A stretch of 38,299 nucleotides of DNA from Cryobacterium sp. PH31-AA6 (GTDB lineage: Bacteria > Actinomycetota > Actinomycetes > Actinomycetales > Microbacteriaceae), in contig NZ_JASISS010000029.1 in the NCBI RefSeq assembly GCF_030063195.1, positions 1 to 38,299 of the forward strand, read 5' to 3'. The translations under genes and the position numbers were made by a program. The notes below the pieces were generated by a model, which had not been told where the DNA came from, ran no database searches, and saw nothing but the letters and a program-made list of their open reading frames with translations. Positions 8,707 to 17,506 of the stretch are shown here, piece by piece. Every line of letters starts with the position of its first letter. Positions within the stretch are counted from its first letter, which is position 1.

Positions 8707-11361
8707 TCAGCCCACGACGCTGGTGCGGACGGCGCTCAGCGCGGCGGGGATGGCCGTGACGTTCGTTCCGCCGCCCTGGGCGAGGTCGTCTTTTCCGCCG
8801 CCGCCGCCGCCGAGGATTCCGGCGACCTGCTTGGCGAGGGAACCCGCGCGGTGGCCGGCATCCCTGGCCGCCTGGTTGGTCGCGACGATGACGACGGGCT
8901 TGTCCGCGACCACCGCGGCGAGGGCGACGACCGCCGGATCGTTGCCGAGACGTTCCCTGGTGGCCGTGACCAGCATCCGCAGGTCGTCGGCGGACGTCAG
9001 GGTGCCGAGGTCCTGCGCGACGACGTTGATGGAGCCCGAGCGGGCGGCACCGGCGACCAGCGCGGGCACCTTGTCGGTGAGGGCCCGCGCCTCGAACGCG
9101 GCGATCTTCTTCTCCGCGGCCTTGAGGTTCTGCACCAGGTCGTTGATGCGCTCGGGCAGCTGTTCCTTCGGCGTCTTGAGGTTAGCGGTGAGCAGCGACA
9201 CGATCGAACGCTCGGCGGCAAGGTCGCGAAAGGCCTCCAGGCCGACGAGCGACTCGACCCGGCGGTTGGTGGAGCCGACGGATGCCTCGCTGACCAGGCT
9301 GATCATGCCGATCTCCGCGCTCGTGGACACGTGGGTGCCCGCGCAGAGTTCCCGTGACCAGGGGCCACCGATGTCGACGACGCGCACTCGGTCGCCGTAC
9401 TTCTCGCTGAACAGGGCCATGGCGCCGAGCGCCTTCGCCTCGGCCAGGGGCAGCTCCCTCGTGGTGACGGGCAGGTTGTCCCGGATGGCGTTGTTGGAGA
9501 TCTCCTCGATCTCGCTGCGAGTCGCCGGGGACAGGGCCTGGTTCCAGGAGAAGTCGAGGCGGAAGAAACCGGCCTTGTTGTAGGAACCGGACTGGTGGGC
9601 GTTCGGGCCGAGCACCTGACGGAGCGCGGCGTGCAGGACGTGCGTACCGGAGTGCGCCTGACGGGCGCCGCGACGCCAGTCGGGGTCGACGACGCTGGTC
9701 GCCCGATCGCCGACGCCAACCTCACCGGAGGTGACCTGAACCTTGTGACTGATCAGTCCCTTGACCGGCTTCTGCACGTCGATCACCTCGAGCTCATAGC
9801 CCGTTCCCACGATGAGTCCGGCGTCGGCTTCCTGACCGCCGGATTCGGCGTACAGCGAGGTCTCGGCCAGGATCACCTCAGCGATTTCGCCGGCCGCGGC
9901 ACTGGCGACGGAGACGCCGCCGACGATGATGCCGAGAACGGCAGACTCGGTCTGCAACGACTCGTACCCGGTGAAGGTCGTTTCACCCTCGGCGCGGAAG
10001 GCGCTGTAGACGGACAGGTCCGCGAGATGGGTCTTTTTCGCCTTGGCGTCGGCCTTGGCCATCGCCCGCTGCTTGCTCATCAGGGTGTCGAAGGCGTCGC
10101 GGTTGACGCTGAGCCCGGCTTCCTCCGCCATCTCGAGGGTGATCTCGATCGGGAACCCGTAGGTGTCATGCAGCAGGAAGGCGGTCTGGCCCGGAAGCAC
10201 GCTCTGCTTGGCCTTCTTCGTTTTCGCCACGGCCAGGTCCAGGACGCTGCTGCCGCTGGCCAGGGTACGGAGGAAGGTTTCCTCTTCCGCGTATGCGGCC
10301 TGGCTGATCCGGGAGAAGTCGGCCTTCACCTCCGGGTAGGCGCTTGCCATGGCGTCGCGCGAGGCCGGGAACAGCTCGGTGAACGACGCGGTGTCGACGC
10401 CGAGCAGCCGCATCGCGCGGACGCTGCGACGCATCAGACGGCGCAGGATGTAGCCGCGGCCCTCGTTGGACGGCATCACGCCGTCGCTCATCAGCATCAG
10501 GGAGGAGCGCACGTGGTCGGCGACGATGCGCATCCGTACGTCGTCTTCGTGGGACGCGCCGTAGCGGCGTCCGGAAAGTTCGGCTGCTCGGTCGAGGACC
10601 GGACGCACCTGGTCGATCTCGTACATGTTCTGGACGCCCTGTTTGAGGAAGGCGACGCGCTCGAGGCCCATGCCGGTGTCGATGTTCTTCTTGGGGAGGT
10701 CCCCGAGAATGACGAAGTCGTTCTTGCCGGTGCCCTCGCCACGCAGGTACTGCATGAAGACGAGGTTCCAGATCTCGACGTAGCGGTCATCGTCGGTGGC
10801 GGGGCCGCCGTCGATGCCGTAGGCCGGTCCGCGGTCGAAGAAGATCTCGGAGCAGGGGCCGGCCGGGCCGGGCTGGCCGGTCGACCAGTAGTTGGTGTCC
10901 ATTCCGAGACGCTGGATGCGGTCCTCGGGCAGGCCGAGGGCGCGCCAGTAACGGAACGCCTCGTCATCGTCCTCGTACACGGTGACCCAGAGATCCTTCT
11001 CCGCGAACCCGTAGCCGCCGTCGGCGTCCGATGTCGTGAGCAGTTCCCAGGCGTAGCCGATCGCCTGTTCCTTGAAGTAGTCGCCGAACGAGAAGTTCCC
11101 GTTCATCTGGAAGAACGTGCCGTGGCGCGGGGTCTTGCCGACCTCTTCGATGTCGTTGGTACGGATGCATTTCTGCACGCTGGTCGCCCGGGGGTACGGT
11201 GCCGGGACCAGGCCGGTCAGGTACGGCACGAACGGGACCATGCCGGCCACCGTGAAGAGCAGTGTGGGGTCGTCGCTGACGAGCGAGGCGGAGGGGACAA
11301 CGGTGTGTCCACGATCCGCGAAGAAGTCGAGCCAGCGCCCGCGAATTTCAGCAGTCTGCAT
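8707..11361 (-). CDS. alaS: Alanyl-tRNA synthetase
   Basis: AlaS attaches alanine to tRNA-Ala and hydrolyses mischarged Ser/Gly-tRNA. The 884-residue protein has the class II catalytic core from its N-terminus (MQTAEIRGRWLDFF, later VQKCIRTNDIE and MNGNFSFGDYFKE). The editing domain carries the zinc motifs HSGTHVLHAAL and CAGTHV, and the C-terminal oligomerisation domain has a Gly-rich GGGGGGKDD loop. The open frame runs upstream to 11733, but that extension is low-complexity Arg/His sequence overlapping the small gene at 11412-11666. The ATG at 11361 matches the family N-terminus exactly and gives the normal length. Confidence 0.97.
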   Translation of the reverse strand: MQTAEIRGRWLDFFADRGHTVVPSASLVSDDPTLLFTVAGMVPFVPYLTGLVPAPYPRATSVQKCIRTNDIEEVGKTPRHGTFFQMNGNFSFGDYFKEQAIGYAWELLTTSDADGGYGFAEKDLWVTVYEDDDEAFRYWRALGLPEDRIQRLGMDTNYWSTGQPGPAGPCSEIFFDRGPAYGIDGGPATDDDRYVEIWNLVFMQYLRGEGTGKNDFVILGDLPKKNIDTGMGLERVAFLKQGVQNMYEIDQVRPVLDRAAELSGRRYGASHEDDVRMRIVADHVRSSLMLMSDGVMPSNEGRGYILRRLMRRSVRAMRLLGVDTASFTELFPASRDAMASAYPEVKADFSRISQAAYAEEETFLRTLASGSSVLDLAVAKTKKAKQSVLPGQTAFLLHDTYGFPIEITLEMAEEAGLSVNRDAFDTLMSKQRAMAKADAKAKKTHLADLSVYSAFRAEGETTFTGYESLQTESAVLGIIVGGVSVASAAAGEIAEVILAETSLYAESGGQEADAGLIVGTGYELEVIDVQKPVKGLISHKVQVTSGEVGVGDRATSVVDPDWRRGARQAHSGTHVLHAALRQVLGPNAHQSGSYNKAGFFRLDFSWNQALSPATRSEIEEISNNAIRDNLPVTTRELPLAEAKALGAMALFSEKYGDRVRVVDIGGPWSRELCAGTHVSTSAEIGMISLVSEASVGSTNRRVESLVGLEAFRDLAAERSIVSLLTANLKTPKEQLPERINDLVQNLKAAEKKIAAFEARALTDKVPALVAGAARSGSINVVAQDLGTLTSADDLRMLVTATRERLGNDPAVVALAAVVADKPVVIVATNQAARDAGHRAGSLAKQVAGILGGGGGGKDDLAQGGGTNVTAIPAALSAVRTSVVG

Positions 11362-11411
11362 GTGTTCCGTAATTCGTTGAGACGGGGTGGAGAGGGGTGC
11401 CGGTGGGCAGC

Positions 11412-11666
11412 CTACGGCTTGGCCAGGTTGCCGATCGCATTGCCGGCATCGTCGACGGCGTCGGCGGCGACCTCGGCTACACCACCGATGGCGTCGCGCA
11501 GTTCGGCCTCGCGCTTGCGGTATCCCTCGGAAATGGCTTCGCCGAATTCGCGAGCCTTGGTGTCGAGGTCGCTGAAGAACTGCTTGCCCTGACGGGTCTT
11601 GCTGGCTTCGCGGGAAATGACAAGTCCGACGCCGACGCCGAGGCCGAACCAGATGAAGTTCTTCAT
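11412..11666 (-). CDS. Small YtxH-like membrane protein
   Basis: This 84-residue protein starts with a hydrophobic helix (about 3-18, with a GLGVGVGLVIS glycine pattern), followed by a basic turn (REASKTRQGKQFF) and a long amphipathic, acidic/alanine helix. This is the layout of YtxH-domain proteins, membrane-anchored stress-associated proteins without a defined biochemical role. A GGGAG ribosome site sits about 8 nt before the ATG. It lies between the DUF948 gene and alaS on the same strand, a pairing frequent in Microbacteriaceae. The family assignment is by pattern. Confidence 0.82.
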   Translation of the reverse strand: MKNFIWFGLGVGVGLVISREASKTRQGKQFFSDLDTKAREFGEAISEGYRKREAELRDAIGGVAEVAADAVDDAGNAIGNLAKP

Positions 11667-11821
11667 GACAATGCTCCCTGAAATGTGTGGAGACCCTGAT
11701 TGTGGAGGCCCGGATGTGGGTTGGGACTTGCACCGGACGGCAGTTGCGGGTCGATCACGCCGTCGAGCACGGGCAGGCCGGTGAATCCCAGACTCGACCG
11801 GCACCTTTCCAGCGTAGCCGA

Positions 11822-12196
11822 CTAGCCGCGGCGGCGGCGGGCACCCGCCGGTCGTGCCGCGCGGAACGCGGCGCGCACCCCGGCGGAGAACCCGGCGAGC
11901 TTGACCAGCGGGCCGCCGACCGTTGCCGCGACCAGCGCGACGAGAGCGGAGACGTTGCCGGTGACGTCCGCCACGTTCCCGGTGATGGTGTCCACCCTGG
12001 CCAGCTGTTTGTTCGTTTCGTGCACGGTGGTCGTTGTCTCCTCGAGGAGAGGCGTGACGTTCCGGCTGAGCTCCCGGATGGCCGTGGTGGTCTCGTCGAA
12101 TACCCGCCCGAGTTTCACCAGCGGGACCGCGAGCACGCCGACGAGTACCGCGAACACGGCCGCCGCGATCAGTCCGGCGATATCCCCACCTGACAT
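11822..12196 (-). CDS. DUF948-type membrane protein
   Basis: This protein of about 124 residues has one N-terminal transmembrane segment (about 5-27), then a heptad-like region rich in Thr, Val and Asn (ETTTTVHETNKQL, TGNVADVTGNVSALV) typical of DUF948. A second hydrophobic stretch and a very basic tail (ending ARRRRG) follow. The function is unknown; such proteins resemble methyl-accepting-like coiled coils without a signalling module. A TTG at 12202 is also in frame, but the GGATGG at about 12203-12208 is better spaced for the ATG at 12196. It follows the rpsD terminator, so it needs its own promoter or readthrough. Confidence 0.8.
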   Translation of the reverse strand: MSGGDIAGLIAAAVFAVLVGVLAVPLVKLGRVFDETTTAIRELSRNVTPLLEETTTTVHETNKQLARVDTITGNVADVTGNVSALVALVAATVGGPLVKLAGFSAGVRAAFRAARPAGARRRRG

Positions 12197-12236
12197 TGAC
12201 AACCATCCATTCCAAATTCGGCATGTGAAAACGCAA

Positions 12237-12268
12237 AGAGCGGACCACCCCGAGGGGTGATCCGCTCT
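12237..12268 (-). terminator. Intrinsic terminator after rpsD
   Basis: An 8-bp stem (AGAGCGGA with TCCGCTCT) continues, after one mismatch, into a 5-bp CACCC/GGGTG stem with a 4-nt loop. On the minus strand it is followed by a T-rich stretch (TTTGCGTTTTC). It lies 50 bp beyond the rpsD stop. Confidence 0.82.
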
Positions 12269-12318
12269 CCAGCGTAGTTCAGATGCACCGCACGAAGGCG
12301 ATGCAGCCGAATCGGGAC

Positions 12319-12948
12319 CTAGCGGGCCGCGTAGTACTCCACGACGAGCTGTACTTCACAGGTCACGGGGATTTCGATGCGCTTCGGGCGACGCACGAGG
12401 CGCGCCTGCAGCTTGTCGATCTCAACCTCGAGGTACGGCGGGAGCTTCGGGAGCACGTCGACGTGGCCGCCGGCAGCTGCTACCTGGAACGGCTCCATGC
12501 CCTCGCTCTTGGCCTTGACGTGAATGAGCTGACCCGGCTTCACGCGGAAGGAGGGGCGGTCGACGAGCTGGCCATCGATCAGGATGTGACGGTGCACGAT
12601 CATCTGGCGAGCCTGCGCGGTCGTGCGGGCGATCGCCGAACGAACGAGGAGTGCGTCGAGACGGGTCTCGAGGATCTCGACCAGGTTCTCACCGGTCAGG
12701 CCCTGGGCGCGACGCGCTTCTTCGAAGGCGATCTTCAGCTGGGCCTCGCGGATGCCGTACTGGGCACGTAAGCGCTGCTTTTCGCGAAGGCGCACCGCGT
12801 AGTCGGAGTCCGTCTTGCGCTTGGTGCGGCCGTGCTCGCCCGGAGCGTAAGGACGCTTCTCGAGGTAGCGCGCGGCCTTGGGGGTCAGGGCGATGCCCAG
12901 TGCCCGCGAGAGGCGGGTCTTACTGCGGGTACGTGACTTGGTAGACAC
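12319..12948 (-). CDS. rpsD: 30S ribosomal protein S4
   Basis: S4 is a primary 16S rRNA-binding protein that starts 30S assembly. The 209-residue protein has the usual order: basic N-terminus (STKSRTRSKTRLSR), KRPYAPGEHG, then the S4 RNA-binding domain (RLDALLVRSAIARTTAQARQMIVHRHILIDG). The N-terminal region lacks the four-Cys zinc cluster, so it is the zinc-free type. The open frame extends to 13002, but the GTG at 12948 has an AAAGGA site 5 nt upstream and matches the family start. As in many Actinobacteria, it stands apart from the main ribosomal operon. The 230 bp upstream contain no clear gene; a small CTCTC/GAGAG hairpin near 13050-13066 could be a leader element, but I cannot support a function. 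Confidence 0.97.
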   Translation of the reverse strand: MSTKSRTRSKTRLSRALGIALTPKAARYLEKRPYAPGEHGRTKRKTDSDYAVRLREKQRLRAQYGIREAQLKIAFEEARRAQGLTGENLVEILETRLDALLVRSAIARTTAQARQMIVHRHILIDGQLVDRPSFRVKPGQLIHVKAKSEGMEPFQVAAAGGHVDVLPKLPPYLEVEIDKLQARLVRRPKRIEIPVTCEVQLVVEYYAAR

Positions 12949-13146
12949 GGTGTCCTTTCGATGGAACTGCAAACAAAACGGGAAACCAGGGCGCTGGCGC
13001 ACTCACAGAGAACGCCGGGCGTCATGGGAGATCAGAGGGGTGTTGCCACGGGACTCTCGGCTAGAGAGAAATCCCCTCAACTTGGGTTTGGACGCAGCCG
13101 CATGCCAAACCGGTTGTAGGCCTGAACAGGTTACCACAGCGTCAGC

Positions 13147-13170
13147 CCCGTCTGCACGGCCGCAGACGGG
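13147..13170 (-). terminator. Perfect hairpin downstream of rarA
   Basis: CCCGTCTGC and GCAGACGGG form a 9-bp perfect stem with a 6-nt loop, 10 bp past the rarA stop. There is no T tract on either strand, so it is a weak or factor-assisted terminator, or an mRNA 3'-end stabiliser. Confidence 0.6.
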
Positions 13171-13180
13171 TCATCGACGC

Positions 13181-14521
13181 CTACTGGCCGCGGATGATTC
13201 GGCGCAGTTTCGCGAGCCTCGCCGACACCTCGCGCTCGTTCCCGTGCTCGGTGGGTTCGTAGTACCGAACCGTCTTGAGCTCGTCCGGCGGGTACTGCTG
13301 GGCGAGTACACCGAGGGCGTCGTCGTGCGGGTATTTGTAGCCCTTGCCGTGGCCGAGACGCTTCGCCCCCGCATAGTGGGCGTCGCGGAGGGGTTTGGGA
13401 ACCCGCCCGGTCTTTCCGGCTCGCACATCGGCGATCGCCCGGTCGAGCGCCAGGTACGCGGCGTTCGATTTCGGCGCGGTGGCGAGGTGCACGACCGCCT
13501 GCGCGAGTGGGATGCGGCCCTCCGGCATGCCGATCAGCTGCACCGCGTCCGCGGCGGCGACCGCGATGACCAGGGCCTGCGGATCGGCCATGCCGATGTC
13601 CTCCGACGCGAGCACGATGATGCGGCGCGCGATGAACCGGGGGTCCTCCCCCGCCTCGATCATCCGCGCGAGGTAGTGCAGCGAGGCGTCCACGTCGGAG
13701 CCCCGCACCGATTTGATGAACGCACTGATGATGTCGTAGTGCTCGTCGCCGTTGCGGTCGTACCGCAGCAGGGCACGGTCGACGGCGAGCGAGACGATCT
13801 CGGTGGTGATCAGGGGCTGCTCGTCGGAGCCTGGCTCGACCGAGGTCGCCGCGGAGACGGAGGCCGCCTCCAGCGCGGTGAGCGCCCGTCTGGCATCACC
13901 GGAGGCCAGGCGGATGATGGCAGCCCTGGCCTCCGGGTCGAGCGCGAACCGCCCGGCGAGGCCACGCGGGTCGGCGACCGCCCGGTCGACGACGATGCCG
14001 AGGTCGTCATCGCTGAGTGTCTCGAGGGTGAGCAGCAGCGACCGGGACAACAACGGGGAGATGACGGAGAACGAAGGATTCTCCGTGGTGGCGGCGACCA
14101 GGATGATCACCCCGTTCTCCACACCCGGGAGCAGGGCATCCTGCTGCGCTTTGCTGAACCGGTGGATCTCGTCAAGGAAGAGAACGGTGGACAAACCATA
14201 GAGGTCCCGGCTGGTCCGGGCCTCCTCCATGACCTGGCGCACGTCGCGCACCCCGGCGTTCACGGCGGAGAGTTCGACGAACCGCCGGCCGGAGCTGTGC
14301 GCGATCGCCTGGGCGAGGGTGGTCTTGCCGGTTCCGGGCGGGCCCCAGAGAATAACGGACACCGAGCCCTGCTCCCCCGTTTTGTCACTGGCCAGGCTGA
14401 CCAGCGGCGAGCCCGGCGTGAGCAGGTGCCGCTGCCCGGCGACCTCTGCGAGCGAGGTTGGGCGCATCCGCACCGCGAGGGGCGTGGCGCCGCTGCGCAG
14501 GCCCGGTTGAACATCCACCAT
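13181..14521 (-). CDS. rarA: Replication-associated recombination protein A (MgsA/RarA AAA+ ATPase)
   Basis: RarA is a clamp-loader-like AAA+ ATPase that acts at stalled replication forks. The 446-residue protein begins with the family's [17 protein letters not shown] segment and has Walker A GPPGTGKT at 60-67 and Walker [11 protein letters not shown] near 115. It also has sensor segments ([20 protein letters not shown]) and the C-terminal tetramerisation region with [11 protein letters not shown] and [10 protein letters not shown]. The frame stays open to 14797, but the conserved N-terminus fits the ATG at 14521; no strong ribosome site is visible there. It is divergent from the cyclophilin gene, with 186 bp between the starts. 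Confidence 0.95.
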   Translation of the reverse strand: MVDVQPGLRSGATPLAVRMRPTSLAEVAGQRHLLTPGSPLVSLASDKTGEQGSVSVILWGPPGTGKTTLAQAIAHSSGRRFVELSAVNAGVRDVRQVMEEARTSRDLYGLSTVLFLDEIHRFSKAQQDALLPGVENGVIILVAATTENPSFSVISPLLSRSLLLTLETLSDDDLGIVVDRAVADPRGLAGRFALDPEARAAIIRLASGDARRALTALEAASVSAATSVEPGSDEQPLITTEIVSLAVDRALLRYDRNGDEHYDIISAFIKSVRGSDVDASLHYLARMIEAGEDPRFIARRIIVLASEDIGMADPQALVIAVAAADAVQLIGMPEGRIPLAQAVVHLATAPKSNAAYLALDRAIADVRAGKTGRVPKPLRDAHYAGAKRLGHGKGYKYPHDDALGVLAQQYPPDELKTVRYYEPTEHGNEREVSARLAKLRRIIRGQ

Positions 14522-14554
14522 GAGTCCAGCGTAGTTTGCGCCGGTGACGCCGCG

Positions 14555-14584
14555 GATCCGCGACCCCGCCGATCCGCGACCCCG
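14555..14584. repeat. Tandem 14-bp repeat in the rarA/cyclophilin divergent region
   Basis: GATCCGCGACCCCG occurs twice with a 2-bp spacer. It lies between two divergently transcribed genes, where it could be a regulator site, but the function is unknown. Confidence 0.6.
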
Positions 14585-14707
14585 GAGCGCGGCTGATTCC
14601 GGGCCGATCGTTGCTGGCGTAGAGTTCAACGTGGTCCGGGCCCGTGCGCGCGCCTGCGATTTTCCCGTTCTGACCTGGCCCCTGTGGCAGCCCCTGGAGG
14701 ATTCGAC

Positions 14708-15508
14708 GTGGCACCGAACAAGAAGCAAGACCGCGAAACCCGCGAGACCAGGTCCCGCGTCCGGGCATTCCAGGCCCGCCGCGCGGTGAACGAACACCAG
14801 GTGAAGCGCCGGCTTCGCGACAACGTCCTGGCCAGCGTCGGCGTCACCGTCGTGATCGTGCTCGCCATCCTCGCCCAGGTGTTCTTCTTCAACGGCGGAC
14901 CGGGCACCCCGGCACCGTCCGCGTCCGCCGCCGCAACGCCGAGCGCGACGCCGACCGCAGCGGCCGGGGCGAACACCGGCGACGTTCCGGCCAGCACGCT
15001 GGCCGAGGGCCGCACCTGGACCGGCACGATGGACCTCAACGGGATCCCGCTGGGCATCGAACTGGACGGCGCCCTGGCCCCGCAGGCCGTGTCATCGACG
15101 ATCAGCCTGATCGACTCCGGCTTCTACACCGGCGTGTCCTGCCATCGACTCACCACCGGCGGCTTCTCTGTGTTGCAGTGCGGTGACCCGAAGGGTGACG
15201 GCACGGGTGGTCCCGGCTACAGCTACGGCCCGGTTGAGAATGCGCCGGCGGGCGACGTCTACCCGGCCGGCACCATCGCCATGGCCCGCCAGGGCGGCAA
15301 TGCCTACAGCATGGGCAGCCAATTCTTCATCGTCTACGACGACACGACCATCCCGGCGGATGCCGTCGGGGGCTACACCGTGCTCGGCCGGGTCACCAGC
15401 GGACTCGACCGGGTGAAGGCGGAGATCGTCGCCGCCGGGGTGGAAGGCGGAGCCACGGACGGCAAGCCGGTCGTCCCCACGACCATCACTCAGGTATCAG
15501 TTAAGTAG
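14708..15508 (+). CDS. Membrane-anchored cyclophilin-type peptidyl-prolyl isomerase
   Basis: This 266-residue protein should speed up proline isomerisation in extracytoplasmic proteins. It has a charged cytoplasmic N-terminus, one transmembrane helix (about 39-61), a Pro/Ala/Ser/Thr linker (about 62-95), and a cyclophilin domain. The domain has [33 protein letters not shown] and [12 protein letters not shown], the normal order of cyclophilin motifs. GTG at 14708 is preferred because GGAGG lies 7 nt upstream; an earlier in-frame start at 14684 lacks this. The gene is followed by the DUF349 gene after about 90 bp and may be cotranscribed with it. Confidence 0.92.
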   Translation: MAPNKKQDRETRETRSRVRAFQARRAVNEHQVKRRLRDNVLASVGVTVVIVLAILAQVFFFNGGPGTPAPSASAAATPSATPTAAAGANTGDVPASTLAEGRTWTGTMDLNGIPLGIELDGALAPQAVSSTISLIDSGFYTGVSCHRLTTGGFSVLQCGDPKGDGTGGPGYSYGPVENAPAGDVYPAGTIAMARQGGNAYSMGSQFFIVYDDTTIPADAVGGYTVLGRVTSGLDRVKAEIVAAGVEGGATDGKPVVPTTITQVSVK

Positions 15509-15597
15509 TTTCCGGCGATCAGCGGTCGGCCTTGCAATAGGCTTGACCGGGTATTGGCTCATTCGTGGGCAGACAACGACATTTAAAGGTGAGGCTC

Positions 15598-16830
15598 TTG
15601 ACTACGACAGATCAGCAACCATGGGGTCGCGTAGACGAATCCGGCACGGTTTTCGTGCGCGAGGCGACGGGCGAACGCGCCGTCGGACAGTACCCGGACG
15701 CTACCCCGGAAGAGGCCCTGGCCTACTTCGAGCGCAAGTACGTTGAGCTCAACGGACAAGTCACGCTCCTCGAACAGCGCGCCAAGGGCGGCGCTCCGGC
15801 CGCGGACATCGCGAAATCCGTCGCGCACCTGTCCGAGACGATCGCCACCGCCAACGCGGTCGGCAACCTGGCCGCCCTCGCGACCCGCCTCGGCGCCCTC
15901 GGCGGCGCCGTGACCGAGTTGACCGAGCAGCAGGGCGCCGAGGCGAAGGCCGCGGCGGTCGCCGCGATCGCCGAACGCGCCGCCATCGTCACCGAGGCGG
16001 AGGCGCTTGCCGCCGAAGACCCGGCCAAGACGCAGTGGAAGCAGACCAGCGCGGCCCTCGAGGCCCTGTTCGCGAAGTGGCAGGCGCACCAGCACGACGC
16101 GCCCCGCATTCCGAAGGGCGAGGCCAACGACCTCTGGAAGCGATTCCGCGCGGCGCGCACGACGATCGAGCAGAACCGCAAGGCGTTCTTCGCCGAGCTC
16201 GACAGCGCCCACAAGGACGTTCGCAACCGCAAGCAGCAGCTCATCGAGCAGGCCGAGGCCCTGGCGCCGAAGGGCGCGGACGGCATCCCCGTCTACCGCA
16301 ACCTCCTCGACGACTGGAAGCTGGCCGGCCGCAGCGGCAAGAAGCAGGACGACGCCATGTGGGCGAAGTTCAAGGCTGCGGGCGACGTGCTGTACTCGGT
16401 CAAGAGTGAGATCGACGCCCAGGACAACGAGGAATTCGCTGGCAACCTGGCCCAGAAGCTCGAGTTGCTCACCGAGGCCGAGGTGCTCCTCACGGAGACC
16501 GACCGCGCCAAGGCGCGCACGACCCTCAGCTCGATCCAGCGTCGCTGGGACGAGCTGGGCAAGGTGCCCCGCGACTCCGTGAAGGTGGTCGAAGACCGCA
16601 TGCGCAAGGTCGAGGCCGCCGTGCGCAAGCTCGACGACGACCACTGGAAGCGCAACAACCCGGAGACGAAGGCCCGCGCCGAGGGTCTCGCCGGCCAGCT
16701 GCACGATGCCATTGCCAAGCTCGAGGCCGAACTCGAGGAAGCGAAGTCCGGCACGGACGCCACGGCCATCGCCGCGGCGAACGAGGCGCTCGAGACCCGT
16801 AAGGCGTGGCTGAAGGCCATCGGACAGTAG
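15598..16830 (+). CDS. DUF349 domain protein
   Basis: This 410-residue, almost entirely helical protein is built of repeated DUF349 units, each with a W-K/R-x(n)-F pattern (for example EALFAKWQAHQ, DLWKRFRAARTTIEQNR, MWAKFKAAGDVLY, IQRRWDELGKV). Members are soluble proteins of unknown function; some are linked to translation or stress. The N-terminal WGRVDESGTVFVRE is conserved in actinobacterial homologues. Starts at 15565 (GTG) and 15598 (TTG) are possible; TTG gives the MTTTDQQPWGRV N-terminus and has AAAGG 8-9 nt upstream, so I use it. A strong terminator follows at 16868. Confidence 0.9.
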   Translation: MTTTDQQPWGRVDESGTVFVREATGERAVGQYPDATPEEALAYFERKYVELNGQVTLLEQRAKGGAPAADIAKSVAHLSETIATANAVGNLAALATRLGALGGAVTELTEQQGAEAKAAAVAAIAERAAIVTEAEALAAEDPAKTQWKQTSAALEALFAKWQAHQHDAPRIPKGEANDLWKRFRAARTTIEQNRKAFFAELDSAHKDVRNRKQQLIEQAEALAPKGADGIPVYRNLLDDWKLAGRSGKKQDDAMWAKFKAAGDVLYSVKSEIDAQDNEEFAGNLAQKLELLTEAEVLLTETDRAKARTTLSSIQRRWDELGKVPRDSVKVVEDRMRKVEAAVRKLDDDHWKRNNPETKARAEGLAGQLHDAIAKLEAELEEAKSGTDATAIAAANEALETRKAWLKAIGQ

Positions 16831-16867
16831 CGGCCGCGCCGGGTCTCCGGCTCGTCCACAGCAGGAG

Positions 16868-16897
16868 AAACGGGGATCTGTCCACAGATCCCCGTTT
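16868..16897 (+). terminator. Strong hairpin terminator after the DUF349 gene
   Basis: AAACGGGGATCTG and CAGATCCCCGTTT make a perfect 13-bp stem with loop TCCA. It lies 38 bp after the DUF349 stop and only 40 bp before the next plus-strand gene. The T tract is formed by the stem end itself. Confidence 0.88.
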
Positions 16898-16936
16898 CGC
16901 GTGTACCGGCCCGGCACCCGGCTCCACTCTGGGCTG

Positions 16937-17506
16937 ATGACGGACAGGTTGGCCTCGGTGCTCTGCCGGCTGGACCTGCCCGTCGCCGAGTTGTCGAGCG
17001 CCCGCCTCGACGGCGAGGTCTTCGGTCTCGGCGACTTCTGGTGCCCGGTCGACGAGATCGACGACGAGGCCAGACGCGCCCAGGCCGCCGCGCTTCTCGT
17101 GCCGCCGCGTGCCATCGCCGAGCGCCTGACCGCGGCGTGGATCTACGGTCTGGCACCCGAGCCGGGTCGCCACCAATTCTGCGTGCACGTCGCCGCGAGG
17201 ATGCACCTCGAACCGTCGCCGCGGTTCAGAGTGCGTGAGGTCACCTGCACGGCCGAAGACACGCTGACGGTCGGCGGTCGCCGGGTCACGACGCCGCTCC
17301 GCACGCTCGTGGACCTGGCCCGCTGGCCTGATGCCGACGTCGACCTGATTCCCGTGATCGGTGGACTGCTGAGCCGTTGCGGCCCGGGCGCCGCCGAACG
17401 GGCCATCCACCGGTGCGATCGGGCGTACGTGCCGTTTCGCCGTCTGGCCATGCTTCGTCTCTCGGAGGCCGTCCGCCGGGACCGTCAGCCGTCGTTGACG
17501 CGGTAG
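16937..17506 (+). CDS. AbiEi antitoxin-like protein of unknown function
   Basis: This protein of about 189 residues has a mid-region TTPLRTLVDLAR motif. That motif is shared with AbiEi-type antitoxins and the N-terminal parts of many actinobacterial DUF559 proteins; no toxin partner is next to it. There is no signal peptide or membrane helix. GTG at 16901 would start 4 bp after a terminator hairpin, so ATG 16937 is more likely, though neither has a clear ribosome site; leaderless translation is possible. The 3' end overlaps the end of relA by 22 bp on the opposite strand. The family call is tentative and the biological role unknown. Confidence 0.7.
   Translation: MTDRLASVLCRLDLPVAELSSARLDGEVFGLGDFWCPVDEIDDEARRAQAAALLVPPRAIAERLTAAWIYGLAPEPGRHQFCVHVAARMHLEPSPRFRVREVTCTAEDTLTVGGRRVTTPLRTLVDLARWPDADVDLIPVIGGLLSRCGPGAAERAIHRCDRAYVPFRRLAMLRLSEAVRRDRQPSLTR

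Noticed and set aside
6936..8759. A 607-codon plus-strand frame opposite mltG and ruvX
   Set aside because: Antisense shadow spanning two conserved minus-strand genes.
9595..11592. A 665-codon plus-strand frame opposite alaS
   Set aside because: It is a codon-position shadow of a high-GC gene; the translation has no recognisable domains and is antisense to a conserved synthetase.
11362..11733. N-terminal extension of alaS
   Set aside because: The extension is low complexity, overlaps the YtxH-like gene, and the family N-terminus begins at 11361.
12949..13002. Upstream start of rpsD
   Set aside because: The GTG at 12948 has a proper ribosome site and gives the standard S4 length.
12949..13146. 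S4 autoregulatory leader or promoter upstream of rpsD
   Set aside because: A small hairpin is present, but I found no convincing -35/-10 pair or known r-protein leader structure.
16901..16936. GTG start of the AbiEi-like gene
   Set aside because: It lies 4 bp after the end of a terminator hairpin, leaving no room for a ribosome site on a new transcript.
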